Below are positions 11,471-22,355 of a stretch of 64,000 bases of DNA, piece by piece. Source of the stretch: Narthecium ossifragum (taxonomy: Eukaryota; Streptophyta; Magnoliopsida; Dioscoreales; Nartheciaceae); contig OY986968.1 of the NCBI GenBank assembly GCA_963920575.1, positions 9,975,485-10,039,484 on the forward strand. Direction: 5' to 3'. A program made the position numbers and the translations under genes. The number at the start of each line of letters is the position of its first letter. Position 1 is the stretch's first letter. Under the pieces are notes generated by a model. It ran no database searches. It saw only the letters and a program-made list of their open reading frames with translations, and had not been told where the DNA came from.

Positions 11471-13228
11471 TTGCGTGTTTGTTGGTGTATGCCTCGATAT
11501 AGAGACGAACTAGACAGATTTGCTAGACGCCCCGAGGGTGATTCTGAAACTTCTGATAGTGAGACATATATTGCTGATCTTTTTGACGCACAGTCACAAA
11601 CTTCACATCATACTTTCATTATGGCTGAGCACGAGGAACAACAAGCTCCTAGGAGTTTGCAAGAATATTTGCATCCAACACGCACTGCTACACCTTCATG
11701 CATCATGTTTCCCCCTAATGCTGCACATGTTGACTTTAAACCTGGCATGATTCAGTTGCTTCCTACCTTTCATGGGTTGGAAAATGAAAATCCATATGTG
11801 CATATTAGGGAGTTTGAGGAAGTAGTAGCGACCTTCCATGGCCATCCAGATGCACTAGATATGATCCGACTTAAGTTCTTTCCCTTCTCACTGAAGGATA
11901 GAGCAAAGAGTTGGTTATATTCCTTGAGGCCACGATCTATAGGATCTTGGGCTGAAATGACACAGATATTTTTCAACAAGTATTTCCCACAGCACAAAAC
12001 CAATGCACTTAAGAGACAGATTTCGATCTTCACACAGAAGGATAGTGAAACTTTGTATCAGGCGTGGGAACGATTTAAAGACATGTTGAATTTATGTCCT
12101 CATCATGGATATGAAAGTTGGTGTCTTGTTAGTTATTTCTATGATGGTTTAACTGTTAGAGAACGCCAATTTGTTGAGATGATGTGTAATGGTGAATTTT
12201 TGCAAAAAGATCCTGACGCAGCTATTGAGTATTTGACAGAGCTTGCTGAGAAAGCTCATACATGGACTGGACCGAGTGTAACAGAAAGTACAAACAGGGC
12301 CAGACCACCACCGCAGCAACAAGGTGGAGGAATTTATCAGCTGCGGGAGGAGGATGCACTCAAGGCAAAAGTGGAGAGTCTAACAAGGGAGCTGGAGCTA
12401 TTAAAGACCAAAGATATGATGGCAGCCCGAACCTCTCCATACAATGAACCTACAAGGCCGGCTGGGCCATGTGCGATCTGTCAAGGCGCGGACCACCAGA
12501 TTGATGATTGCCCCACCTATGCTGAGATGAGAGGTGTGTACGACGAGCATTGTAACGCTGTAGGCGGATTCAGGAGGCCGTACACTCCCTATTCAGAGAC
12601 GTATAATCCAGGATGGCGAGAGCATCCGAACTTCAGCTGGAAGTCGAACGCTCCACAGAGCAACGAGCATCATCAACCACCACCTAATAAGCCTTTTTCT
12701 AACCCTCCTTATAATACATCTGGTTTTCCTAAGCCTACATTTAATGACAATTTACAGGAACTGAAATCTATGATTGTGCAGGAATCTAAGGAAAGGAAGG
12801 AGGATATTCAAGAGATCAAGAGCCAGATCACAAAGTTGATCAACTCTTTGAGCGTGCATGAACGAGGGAAGTTCCCAGCTCAACCTCAACAAACGCAGGT
12901 ATCTAGTGTTGAGCAAAATAATGTGAAGGAGATGAATGCCATAACTACAAGAAGCGGGAAAACAACAAAAAGCCCTTCCCAAGAGGCCACCGAATCTCCT
13001 ATTGCTATTGAAGAAGAGGACCGAATTGAGGAGGACCATGTAGAGACCGATCATTCAGATGGCCCTACACCAGGTGACTTTCAGGTACGTATCCCTTTCC
13101 CTCAGGCATTGAAATCCACTAAATTTACTATGGAGCCCAACAGCGAGATTTTGGAGCATCTTCGGCAGGTTAAGGTAAACCTTCCTCTTTTGCATTTATT
13201 AAGCAAATTCCTACATATGCTAAAGTGA
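11471..13228 (+). CDS. Element B Gag polyprotein
   Basis: 585 residues. Residues 93-240 form the gypsy gag core (MIQLLPTFHGLENENPYVHI, FFPFSLKDRAKSWLYSL, then WAEMTQIFFNKYFP and YEALY-like ETLYQAWERF). A CCHC zinc knuckle of spacing CX2CX4HX4C is at about 334-347, followed by a YNPGWREHPNFSW motif and a coiled-coil stretch. It would form the particle and bind element RNA. The upstream ATG at 11471 is used here; the ATG of residue 7 or 51 is also possible. The frame ends early in VNLPLLHLL.. because of a roughly 2-base loss near 13193; in relatives gag runs on in the same frame into protease. Confidence 0.85.
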   Translation: MRVCWCMPRYRDELDRFARRPEGDSETSDSETYIADLFDAQSQTSHHTFIMAEHEEQQAPRSLQEYLHPTRTATPSCIMFPPNAAHVDFKPGMIQLLPTFHGLENENPYVHIREFEEVVATFHGHPDALDMIRLKFFPFSLKDRAKSWLYSLRPRSIGSWAEMTQIFFNKYFPQHKTNALKRQISIFTQKDSETLYQAWERFKDMLNLCPHHGYESWCLVSYFYDGLTVRERQFVEMMCNGEFLQKDPDAAIEYLTELAEKAHTWTGPSVTESTNRARPPPQQQGGGIYQLREEDALKAKVESLTRELELLKTKDMMAARTSPYNEPTRPAGPCAICQGADHQIDDCPTYAEMRGVYDEHCNAVGGFRRPYTPYSETYNPGWREHPNFSWKSNAPQSNEHHQPPPNKPFSNPPYNTSGFPKPTFNDNLQELKSMIVQESKERKEDIQEIKSQITKLINSLSVHERGKFPAQPQQTQVSSVEQNNVKEMNAITTRSGKTTKSPSQEATESPIAIEEEDRIEEDHVETDHSDGPTPGDFQVRIPFPQALKSTKFTMEPNSEILEHLRQVKVNLPLLHLLSKFLHMLK

Positions 13229-16200
13229 TTAAAGATTTATGCACTATGAAGAGACGACATCATGTAAAGAAAACTGCATTTTTAACAGAGCAGGTTAGTG
13301 CATTGCTTCAGTACAGGATTCCTCCTAAATATAAGGATCCTGGCTGTCCTACTATATCGTGTTTCATTGGAGAGCATGAAGTAGGACAAGCTTTATTAGA
13401 TCTTGGTGTGAGTGTTAATTTGATGCCATATTCTGTTTACTTGCAACTTGGTTTGGGACAGATTAAGTCGACATATGTGATTTTGCAATTGGCAGATAGA
13501 TCCACGAAAACTCCACGAGGAGTAGTTGAGGATGTGCTTGTTCAAATAGATAAATTTTATTATCCTGTTGATTTCTTAGTCTTGGATACTCAGGCTATAG
13601 TAACTGCTGATTCTAGGATTCCCATTATCTTAGGTAGACCGTTTCTTGCTACTGCTAATGCTAAAATTAATTGCAGGAATGGCTTAATGAAGTTAACTTT
13701 TGGGAATATGACTTTAGAAATCAATGTTTTTAATGTTGCGAAGCAGCTTGATGAGGATGATGAATGCCAGCAGACTTACCGGATTGATCTGCTCACTGAA
13801 GAGGAGTTTGCTACATCTGAAATTAATTTTCTTGAATTAGATTTGGATGAAAATGTTGATGTTGATGGTATGTGTAATAATTTGGAACATTGTTCTTTTG
13901 CAGGTCCATGGAATCCAAAGTTTGAAGAACTGCCAGAAAGAGGACAGCCACTAACACCATCATCACTTGAGCCGCCCAAACTGGACCTGAAGCCGCTTCC
14001 TCAAGGTTTAAAGCACGCCTATCTTGGTCCAGGTGATACATACCCAGTGATTATTTCTTCGGCATTAACTGCAGAGCAAGGTGAGCAATTACTTAGCATT
14101 TTAAATGAGCATAAATCAGCTATTGGATGGAGCATAGCAGATCTGAAAGGTATTAGTCCCTTGATATGTTCCCATATGATTAATCTTGAACAAGGGGCTG
14201 TACCTCGTAGGGATCCTCAGCGTAGGTTGAACCCTACAATGAAAGAGGTAGTAAAAACTGAAGTGTTGAAATTATTAGATGCAGGGATTATCTACCCCAT
14301 TGCTGATAGCAAATGGGTGAGCCCTACACAGGTTGTGGCTAAAAAATCTGGTGTCACCGTTGTTAAAAATGAAAGTGGAGACTTTGTCCCCACTAAATTG
14401 GTGACAGGATGGCGTATGTGCATAGATTATAGAAAATTGAATGCTGCCACCCGTAAGGATCATTTTCCACTGCCTTTTCTAGATCAGATTTTAGAGAGAG
14501 TAGCTGGACATCCTTTTTATTGTTTTCTCGACGGTTATTCTGGATATTATCAGATTGAGATTGCTTTAGAGGATCAGGAAAAAACTACTTTTACATGTCC
14601 TTTTGGTACTTATGCTTTCCGTAGAATGCCATTTGGATTGTGTAATGCTCCTGCTACTTTTCAGCGTTGCATGATGAGTATGTTTGCTGATATGATCGAG
14701 GAATGTATGGAAGTATATATGGATGACTTGACTGTATTTGGTAATACTTTTGATGCATGCTTGCAAAACTTAAAGAGAGTCTTGAGCAGGTGTGAGGAGA
14801 AGAACCTTGTGCTTAATTGGGAAAAGTGTCACTTCATGGTGCCCTCAGGCATTGTGTTGGGCCATATTGTCTCTTCCAAAGGCATTGAGGTAGATCAATC
14901 AAAAATCGATCTCATCTCAAATCTTCCTGTGCCAAAGACCGTTAAAGATGTTAGATCCTTTCTAGGGCATGCTGGTTTTTACAGGAGATTCATTCAAAAT
15001 TTTTCTGCCATTGCTCGTCCTTTATGTAATCTTTTGATAAAAGATACCCCTTTTGAGTGGACTATTGATTGTCAGAAGGCTTTTCAAGCCTTGATTGATA
15101 AATTGACTTCCGCACCTATTGTGCAACCACCCGATTGGAGCCTTCCTTTTGAATTGATGTGTGATGCAAGTGATTTTGCTGTGGGAGCTGTTTTAGGACA
15201 GCGAAAAGATGGTAAACCTCATGTTATTCATTATGCTAGCCGAACCTTGAATAATGCAGAGATGAATTATTCTACCACTGAGAAAGAACTATTGGCTATA
15301 GTCTTTGCATTAGACAAGTTTCGTGCTTATTTGATTGGTTCTCCCATTACTATTTTCACTGATCATGCCGCGCTTAAGTATCTTCTCACCAAGAAGGATG
15401 CTAAAGCGTGCCTAATTCGTTGGATATTAATCTTACAGGAATTTGATATCTCCATCAAAGATAAAAAGGGCGTGGAGAACGTTGTCGCTGATCACCTATC
15501 AAGGCTGATGGTGGAAGTAGCGGAAGATGAGCCACCAATCATGGATGACTTACCTGATGAGCAACTGTTTTCAGTTGCAAGACTGCCCTGGTATGCGCAC
15601 ATTGTTAATTACTTAGCTACAGGTGAGATCCCTTCCTTTTGGAGTGCGCAGGATAAGCGTAGATTTTTTGTTGAGGTAAAGAAATTTTATTGGGATGATC
15701 CTTGTCTATTTAAGTATTGTCCTGACCAGCTTATGCGGCGGTGTGTACCAGATTATGAAATCGAAAGCATCATTACATTCTGTCACTCTCATGCATGTGG
15801 AGGCCATTTTTCGATGAAAAAGACTGCTGCTAAAATTCTTCAATGTGGTTTTTACTGGCCTACTATGTTTCGTGATTTTAATATTTTCTGCAAATCCTGT
15901 GATAGATGCCTAACACTAGGAGCTTTATCTAGGAGACATATGATGCCTTTGAACCCAATTCAAGCTGTCGAGATTTTTGATTGTTGGGGTATAGACTTTA
16001 TGGGACCCTTCCCTTCTTCTTTTGGCTATTTATATATATTCTTGGCTGTGGAATACGTGTCGAAGTGGGTGGAGGCTATTGCATGTAGGAATAATGATCA
16101 TTCCACTGTCATCAAGTTTCTTAAAGAGCATGCTTTGTCTAGATTTGGTACTCCTAGGGTCATTATTAGTGACTAAGGATCCCATTTTTGTAACCGCTCT

Positions 16201-16881
16201 TTTGAGGCTTTGATGCGCAAGTATGGAGTTACACATAAGATTTCCACTGCTTATCATCCACAGACGAATGGCCAAGCTGAATTAGCCAATAGAGAGATAA
16301 AGCAAATCCTGGAGAAGACAGTGAGCCCCAACTGAAAGGACTGGTCCTTGAGGCTATCAGACGCGTTGTGGGCATATCGCACTGCCTACAAGACTACCTT
16401 CGGGATGTCGCCGTTTAGCCTTGTTTATGGAAAACCATGTCATCTTCCAGTTGAATTAGAACATAAGGCATATTGGGCTATTAAGTCACTAAATCTTACT
16501 TTGGATGCTGCAGGTCAGGAACGAAAACTCCAGCTGTCTGAGTTGGAGGAACTCAGGAATGATGCTTATGAGAGTTCTAGTATCTTCAAGGCAAAGGCAA
16601 AGGCCTACCATGACAAGAAGATCTTGCGGAAGACGTTTCAAGTAGGACAGCAAGCTTATCTGTATGACGCACGATTGCATCTTCATCCTGAGAAGCTGAG
16701 ATCACGCTGGACAGGCCCCTTCACCATTAGCAGAATATTTGAGAATGGGGCTGTGGAAGTTGAAGACCCAAAGGATGGGAGATTATTTACGGTTAATGGA
16801 CAGCGTTTGAAACAGATTCCAGAGAAAGCGGACCCTGAGGAGCACACCGTTTCTCTCGTAGACCCTGTCTACGAGGGATGA
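13225..16881 (+). pseudogene. Element B Pol (protease, RT, RNase H, integrase), interrupted
   Basis: Open from 13225 to 16173, then in the same frame to 16881. Protease site LLDLGVS at about residue 59; RT catalytic YMDD at 498-501; RNase H MCDASDFAVG near 647, TEKELL and TDHAAL; integrase zinc finger HSHACGGH..CKSCDRC near 853-890; first catalytic Asp in GIDFMGPF at about 924; second Asp in IISD at 983. A TAA follows that Asp directly (16174-16176) and a TGA is at about 16333. Beyond them the [10 protein letters not shown] motif with the catalytic Glu and the C-terminal module (LRSRWTGPF) are intact. The upstream frameshift, TAA and TGA make this copy unable to give a full polyprotein. Confidence 0.85.
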
Positions 16882-18113
16882 TCTTTCTCCTATCTATCAT
16901 TTCCCTTTTTGATTAGGATAGTTTGTTTTAGTTTGTTTGCTTTTGTTTTCATTTGTTTTTGTTTGCTCTCTTATTTCTTAGGATGTTGGACCACCGTTTG
17001 CCTTGCTTGAGGAATTCAACCACTATTCTGGAGATGAGAAATTCGACCACTATGAGGAGCCTTGAGGAGATAATCGATATTCTGTCAGGTGGCCTCGCTC
17101 TTATTTCGATTTCCTATTTTTATTTATGCTATATATGAAAATTCAGCCAACACCCTTCTGCTTATTTACATGATTAGCACACATTGAGGACAATGTGAAT
17201 TTCAGGTTGGGGGGTGTAGGCATGCATGACCTTATGCATGCTACCTTTTGAGTTTAATGGTGTTGAATTGATTATGTTACTAGAAATTGTACATGAGCTA
17301 AAATTTTTATGCTTATTATGCATGTTGCTTTCATATGGATTGACCAATACATTGATTGCATGCGTGATAATCTGAAAGTATAACATCATGTGATCCACAC
17401 ACGAACACTTTATGTGCAGTGGTAATTATACTCACCAGAGGAATGAGCATGCTATTGTTAATCTAGACCATGATTTCAGCATTAGCTAGTGTTGAGTATT
17501 GCATGGAGAAAAAAAAAAGGAGAAAAAGTTCTGGAGCTTGATAAAGCTGTGCCTAAACAACTAGTAGGTGATCTACTGAGTAACCGGGTGTTCTTGCCTC
17601 AGGAAGCAGGTAGCTCGAGTAAAACGGTAGAACCACTGAAAAAAAAAAAAAACTATTAAGTGTTTTGCTAAGTAACCGGGTCTCTGCGCCTCAAGAAGCG
17701 GAGAGTGCTCGCGTAAAAAGGCAAGTGTCTGATAGTTGAAAAGAAAAAAAAAGACAAAGAAAGAGCATGCTATACTTAAAGTGCGAGGGTTGGATGATTG
17801 GTCATGAAGATAGTAGTGTGTTTGGACTAATGGTGGGTAGAAGTTGCCTATGCACGTAACATTTATTTGTCACGTCACATGTGTTCTTCTGGATGGTGAT
17901 TAGCATGTTTGATGTGTAGAAGTTGATTTCATGTGTTGGTAGTATGTGTATGAGTATAAGAAGTTTCCATGCTCTGTACTGCATAAAACACTATCGACTT
18001 GATAAGGTAGAATTTTTATCATGCATGTCTACATCCTTGAACCGTTAGTGTGCTTAAGTATATTCTATGCGCTTTGAATTGCTAGAGACTAGCAATAAGC
18101 TGGTTGGGGGGTG
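16882..18113 (+). other. Element B 3' noncoding region with structured motifs and PPT
   Basis: No ORF of note. It holds a perfect hairpin CACATTG-AGGA-CAATGTG (17180-17197) followed by a G-tract (GGTTGGGGGG, 17205-17214), then two copies of a module beginning GAGTAACCGGGT or AAGTAACCGGGT and ending AGTAAAACGGTAG or CGTAAAAAGGC (about 17575-17635 and 17661-17725), separated by poly-A (17638-17652). The plus-strand primer GGTTGGGGGGTG is at 18102-18113, directly before the 3' LTR. The hairpins recur in C, E and F; see findings. Confidence 0.7.
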
Positions 18114-19836
18114 TGATGAGTGCATGAAAGTGCACTCTGAACAACCTTATAACCATCTCAATAGCTAGATTATTATCCTTAATCAGCATCTTTATTACTA
18201 TTTTTATATCTATATGTTGCTTCACATGGTTGTTTGGAAAATGCAGGAAATTGGAGCTAAAAGAAGCTGAAAAGAGTATATGGATCAACTTCAAAAATTA
18301 ATCTGTACCTGCTCATGAAGAACCAGATGATGTGCCATATATGGTTGGAAAGCTCTTGAAGTCTAGATTCTGGAGAACTTTACGGTTCGTGATTCCGAGT
18401 TTTCTAGAGGAAGTTACGGCAATTTTAGTACCGATGGCGCAGTCTGAAGGGCAGAACCGAAAATAAGCTGGAAGTCCGAGCGATCCGCCGATCGATCGGA
18501 CCACGCAAAAACGTGACAGAACTTGTTTTTTTCAGCCATATAGGGAGCGATCGATCCCTCTATCGCTCCCATTGGGTCCGATCGATCCGACACCAATGGT
18601 CCGATCGATCGGACTCGGAAAAAGTCAAAAACAGCGGATTTTTACTCAACCGATCGATCCAACACTCATAATTCGATCGATCGGACTTGGGAATTAAAGG
18701 GTGACAGAACGTATGCTTTTTAGAGGAGCAGAGTTCGATCGATCTGTCCATCGATCGGACTCGGGCGTAAATAGAAGATTGGAGATTTCAAGAGACCGAT
18801 CGATCCAACATCCCGAGGGGGATCGATCGGACGTTCCCAGTGAATTAAATCAACGGTTTAGATCAAATCTGTTGATGGAGAGACTTTGGGGCTATAAATA
18901 GGACTCTTTTTAGGGTTTGAGGGGGACTTCTTGGACGTTTTTGGAGGCTCTTTCTGGACGTTTCCCAAAGGAAGAAGATGAAGACATCTCCATCCATGGC
19001 CGAGTAATCCGCGGGCATGGCGGACGGATGATCTAGCGAGGATTAGGGTTTCTTCTCCAACAATGGTTCATGTTTTTAATCTTTATTGTTAAACTCTTCT
19101 TATGTATTGGATCTTCACAGATTGCTTTGTGGTTAAACATTATTATAAATCCAGTCATGCTTCTTTTATGATATTGTGATCCCATAGTTATCTCTTTTGA
19201 TTCTCCTACCGAGTCTCACGAGACCTTTGCTATGCATTGCCCGTAGTGACAGCTGGTATTGTGTATTCTTAGGGATCTGGTAAGACAAGGTTGGGGCTCT
19301 ATACCGTGAGATCTTTGCTATGCATTGCCGATTGTGAGAGTTGGTATTGTGTATTCTTAGAGATCCGGTTAGAGTTAGGGCTTTGTCCCGATGAACTTTT
19401 GCTGCTCGTTGCCTGTAGTGACAGCCGGTATCGTGTATTCTTAGGTTTGGTTGGATGAAGTTAGAACTATAAAAAGGAAGAACCAATCGTAGGAAGAGAC
19501 ATTTATATATTTTATCAGATTCATATTTCTTTATCTTCCGGTTAAGGTGATTGGGATGTGAATCCCTTAACTGTGTATCATATGAACCGTTGAGAAGAGA
19601 AGAACCTAAATCCGAGTGAAGTGATTCCTGAAGCCTAGCCTCATTCAAATCCTGATTTCTTTCGTTAACTTTATCTTACCATTACATCTTCGATCTATTT
19701 TCTTAACTTTCATCGCTCTTGATTGTTTTCAATTCATTGTTATCTGTGTTTCTGGATCTTTCCTGCTTGTCTCTCTGTGGGATTCGACCTCTCTTATGCT
19801 GTACTGCACCGCGACCGCTGTGCGTGACACATTTGA
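18114..19836 (+). repeat. Element B 3' LTR
   Basis: Aligns with 9559-11281 over 1723 bp without length change. It stops at ..GACACATTTGA and lacks the last nine bases (GCGACATCA) of the 5' LTR, so the outer end has been lost and no target-site duplication can be read. It carries the same palindrome array (18486-18835) and TATA box (about 18893). 19837-19918 after it is about 80 bp of AT-rich DNA in which I recognise nothing. Confidence 0.85.
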
Positions 19837-19918
19837 AGATTAGCTATTGATAGGGGATTTTTTTTGGATGTTTTGGGTGTTGGTCCTTATTTGTACTTGA
19901 TGATTTGTTGATATAGGA

Positions 19919-20757
19919 TGATGATTAATAAGTGCATGAAAGTGCACTCTAAACAACCTTATAACCATCTCAATTGCTATATCTTCACCCTTAATCAACT
20001 TCTTTAGCACTATTTTTATAGTATATGTTACTTCACATAGTTGCTTGGAAAATGCAGGAAATTGGAGCTGAAAGAAGCTGAAAAGATTATATGGGTCAAC
20101 TTCAAAGATTAAACTGTATCTTTCTAAGAAGAACCAGATGATGTGCCATATACTATTGGAAAGCTCTTGAAGTCTACTTTCTGGAAAATTTTACGGTTCA
20201 TGATTCCGACTTACGTAGAGGAAGTTACAACATTTTTCGTACCAGTGCGCAGTGCTGAATGAATAGTGACGGTCGACCGTCAGATCTCACGGTCGACCGT
20301 CGCGCTCAAAAATCCTCACGGTCGACCGTCAAATCCTCACGGTCGACCGTCAAATCCTCACGGTCGACCGTCAAATCCTCACGGTCGACCGTGGAGCCCG
20401 AAAATCCTCACGGTGGACTGTCAGATGCTCACGGTCGACCGTGGCATCGACCGTCAGCCTCTGTCAAGGAAAATACTTCGCAGGGTTGATGCGAAGATCG
20501 ACCGCAGCTTGTCAAAATAAATTATGCACCTCACGGTCGACCGCCAGGGTCTCACAGTCGACCGCCAGATCAGCCTGAGGCGTATAACGGGTTTAAACTT
20601 AACCCGAGTTTGCTAATCTTTGGACCCTATAAATAGGAAAGTTAGGGTAAGTCAAGGGGGACTTCTTGGACGTTTTTAGAGGCTCTTTTCTGGACGTTTC
20701 CCAAAGGAAGAAGATGAAGGAATCTCCATCCATGGCCGAGTAATCCGCGGGCATGGT
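19919..20757 (+). repeat. Truncated LTR related to element B's LTR, fused to gag of element C
   Basis: It starts TGATTAATAAGTGCATGAAAG and follows the B LTR through the TATA box (CTATAAATA at 20627-20635), the GGACTTCTTGGACG and GGAAGAAGATGAAG stretches, to the words CCGCGGGCATGG. There it jumps straight into gag coding sequence at 20758, so R/U5, PBS, leader and N-terminal gag are deleted. In place of B's GATCGATC array it carries ACGGTCGACCGT palindromes (20269-20566). The 3' LTR of C at 29295 is of the other, type-1 family, so this junction may join two different elements. Confidence 0.7.
20269..20566 (+). promoter_or_regulatory. Array of ACGGTCGACCGT palindromes upstream of a TATA box
   Basis: The 12-bp perfect palindrome ACGGTCGACCGT occurs at 20269, 20289, 20318, 20339, 20360, 20381 and 20431, with decayed copies at about 20410, 20445, 20533 and 20555. 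Four consecutive copies (20318-20392) have an exact 21-bp period. The array takes the same place in the LTR as the GATCGATC array in element B, and the TATA box is about 60 bp further on. A role as protein-binding sites is inferred only from position and symmetry. Confidence 0.65.
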
Positions 20758-22355
20758 AGCTCTCCTAACCAAAGATCTTAACTAACTTAAAACTGGCCAA
20801 TCCCTGACTCCTCCAATTCAGATTTCCCCTGACTTTTGTGCCCTTTGTTCTAGTTCTAAACATTCCACTACTGATTGTCATTTGGCCTCTAATTTTCCTG
20901 ACTTTGTTCAGGAACATGCCAACGCCACATATGGTTTCTCCAAACCTCAGAACAACCCTTATTCTAATACCTACAATCCAGGTTGGAGAAATCATCCTAA
21001 TTTTAGTTGGAAGCCACAACAGTCAAGTAACTTTCAAGGCCAAAACAATACATCTAATACATCTACTTTCAAGTACCCACCTAAACCTTCTGCAAATCCA
21101 AACCCTGGGTACTCTTCACATTATCCACAGAATACCTCTCAACCTCCTCCTGAATCATCAACTGAGCCCACTTTAAATTCAATCATGAGTACACTTTTAG
21201 AGATGAGAGGTGATTTCAATAGGGACATGTCATCCATGAAGGTCGAAATTTCAACTGTCAAAAGTGATGTCTCCTTGTTGACAAACAATTTATCTTCAAC
21301 GATTCAATCCGTATCAAATTTAGAAAAATAAGTTGGGCAGCTATCTAACAACAGGGCTAGAAGAGAGGAAGGGCACCTACCGAGTCAACCTTTACCCAAT
21401 CCAAGAGGCCTACACCACGTAGAAAGCCAAAATTTTGAAAGTGCCAAGGCCGTAGTGACCCTTAGAAGTGGAAAAACCGTTGACAATCATGTAGGGGAAC
21501 GAACCCGTACCGATCGATCGGACACAGTTCCGATCGATCGGCCGTCAGCCGACCAATCGGTATTCCAACCGATCGATCGGACGGACGGTGGTGACCCAGA
21601 CAACCTGTCACGCCCCGACCCAGAAAACCCATCCAGATCGGGGGTGAGCAACCTAAACCTGTTAAGTCATCAATGGGCGCGGAAAATTTTGACAGAGTCT
21701 CCTCTATACTTCTTCACAAGGAACCTTTACAATTTCTCAATTTCACGATAAATTCAAATACAGAATCATGAGGGCATAATTAATAGATTCACAACTAATA
21801 TCATTATTACAACCCACTTTAGACATTTAAATAAACAACATTGTCATTAATATCAAAATTAAAAGTTATACAATTTGTCCTTAAATAAGAAGCATAAGTC
21901 TCCAAGATTTAACTACATCAAATAAAATATAAAATGCTGAATGAAAGCCCTCAATCTGCCAACAACCTCAAAGTCCACCCGAAGTAGAAGCGCCTCCAAG
22001 AACTGATCCGCCTGGGACTACTGAAGAGGAAGGAGCGGCGCTTGCACCTGCAAAACGCAGCCCGGATAGGGTGAGCATAAAGCCCAGTAGGGTTCTACTC
22101 TACGGCACTCTCAAGGAAAGGGTAAACTGCAACTGTATCTGCCTTCGTCAAGGCTAAGTATGCCAAGAGGCTAAACCCTAGCCTCGTCCATTCCCCGAGG
22201 GCTCCTGTCCAGGTCCCACCCTCACCCAACAACGAGGGGACCGACATCCATATCTAGCACTTGAGCGAAGGTAGACACGACCTCTACACCTCAATATCAT
22301 CAATCAAGAGTATATCTAGGTTGTAACCTCAATCAACACAAGATTATAATCACAC

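Larger units (their letters stand above)
9559..19836 (+). mobile_element. Element B: Athila-like Ty3/gypsy retrotransposon, near full length
   Basis: Order: 5' LTR (9559-11290), tRNA-Asp-type PBS, gag, protease-RT-RNase H-integrase, about 1.2 kb of 3' noncoding DNA, PPT (18101-18113), 3' LTR (18114-19836). The order PR-RT-RH-INT makes it Ty3/gypsy. The DLG protease site, tRNA-Asp primer, and long structured 3' noncoding stretch with GAGGACAATGT and G-tracts are Athila traits. The comparable 1723 bp of the two LTRs differ at about 26 positions by eye (about 1.5%), so insertion is fairly recent. It carries a frameshift and two stop codons. No matching target-site duplication is seen. Confidence 0.85.

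Noticed and set aside
20269..20566. CRISPR-like regular repeat-spacer look
   Set aside because: The repeat is a 12-bp palindrome with short, mostly identical spacers, inside an LTR of a plant genome; no cas genes.
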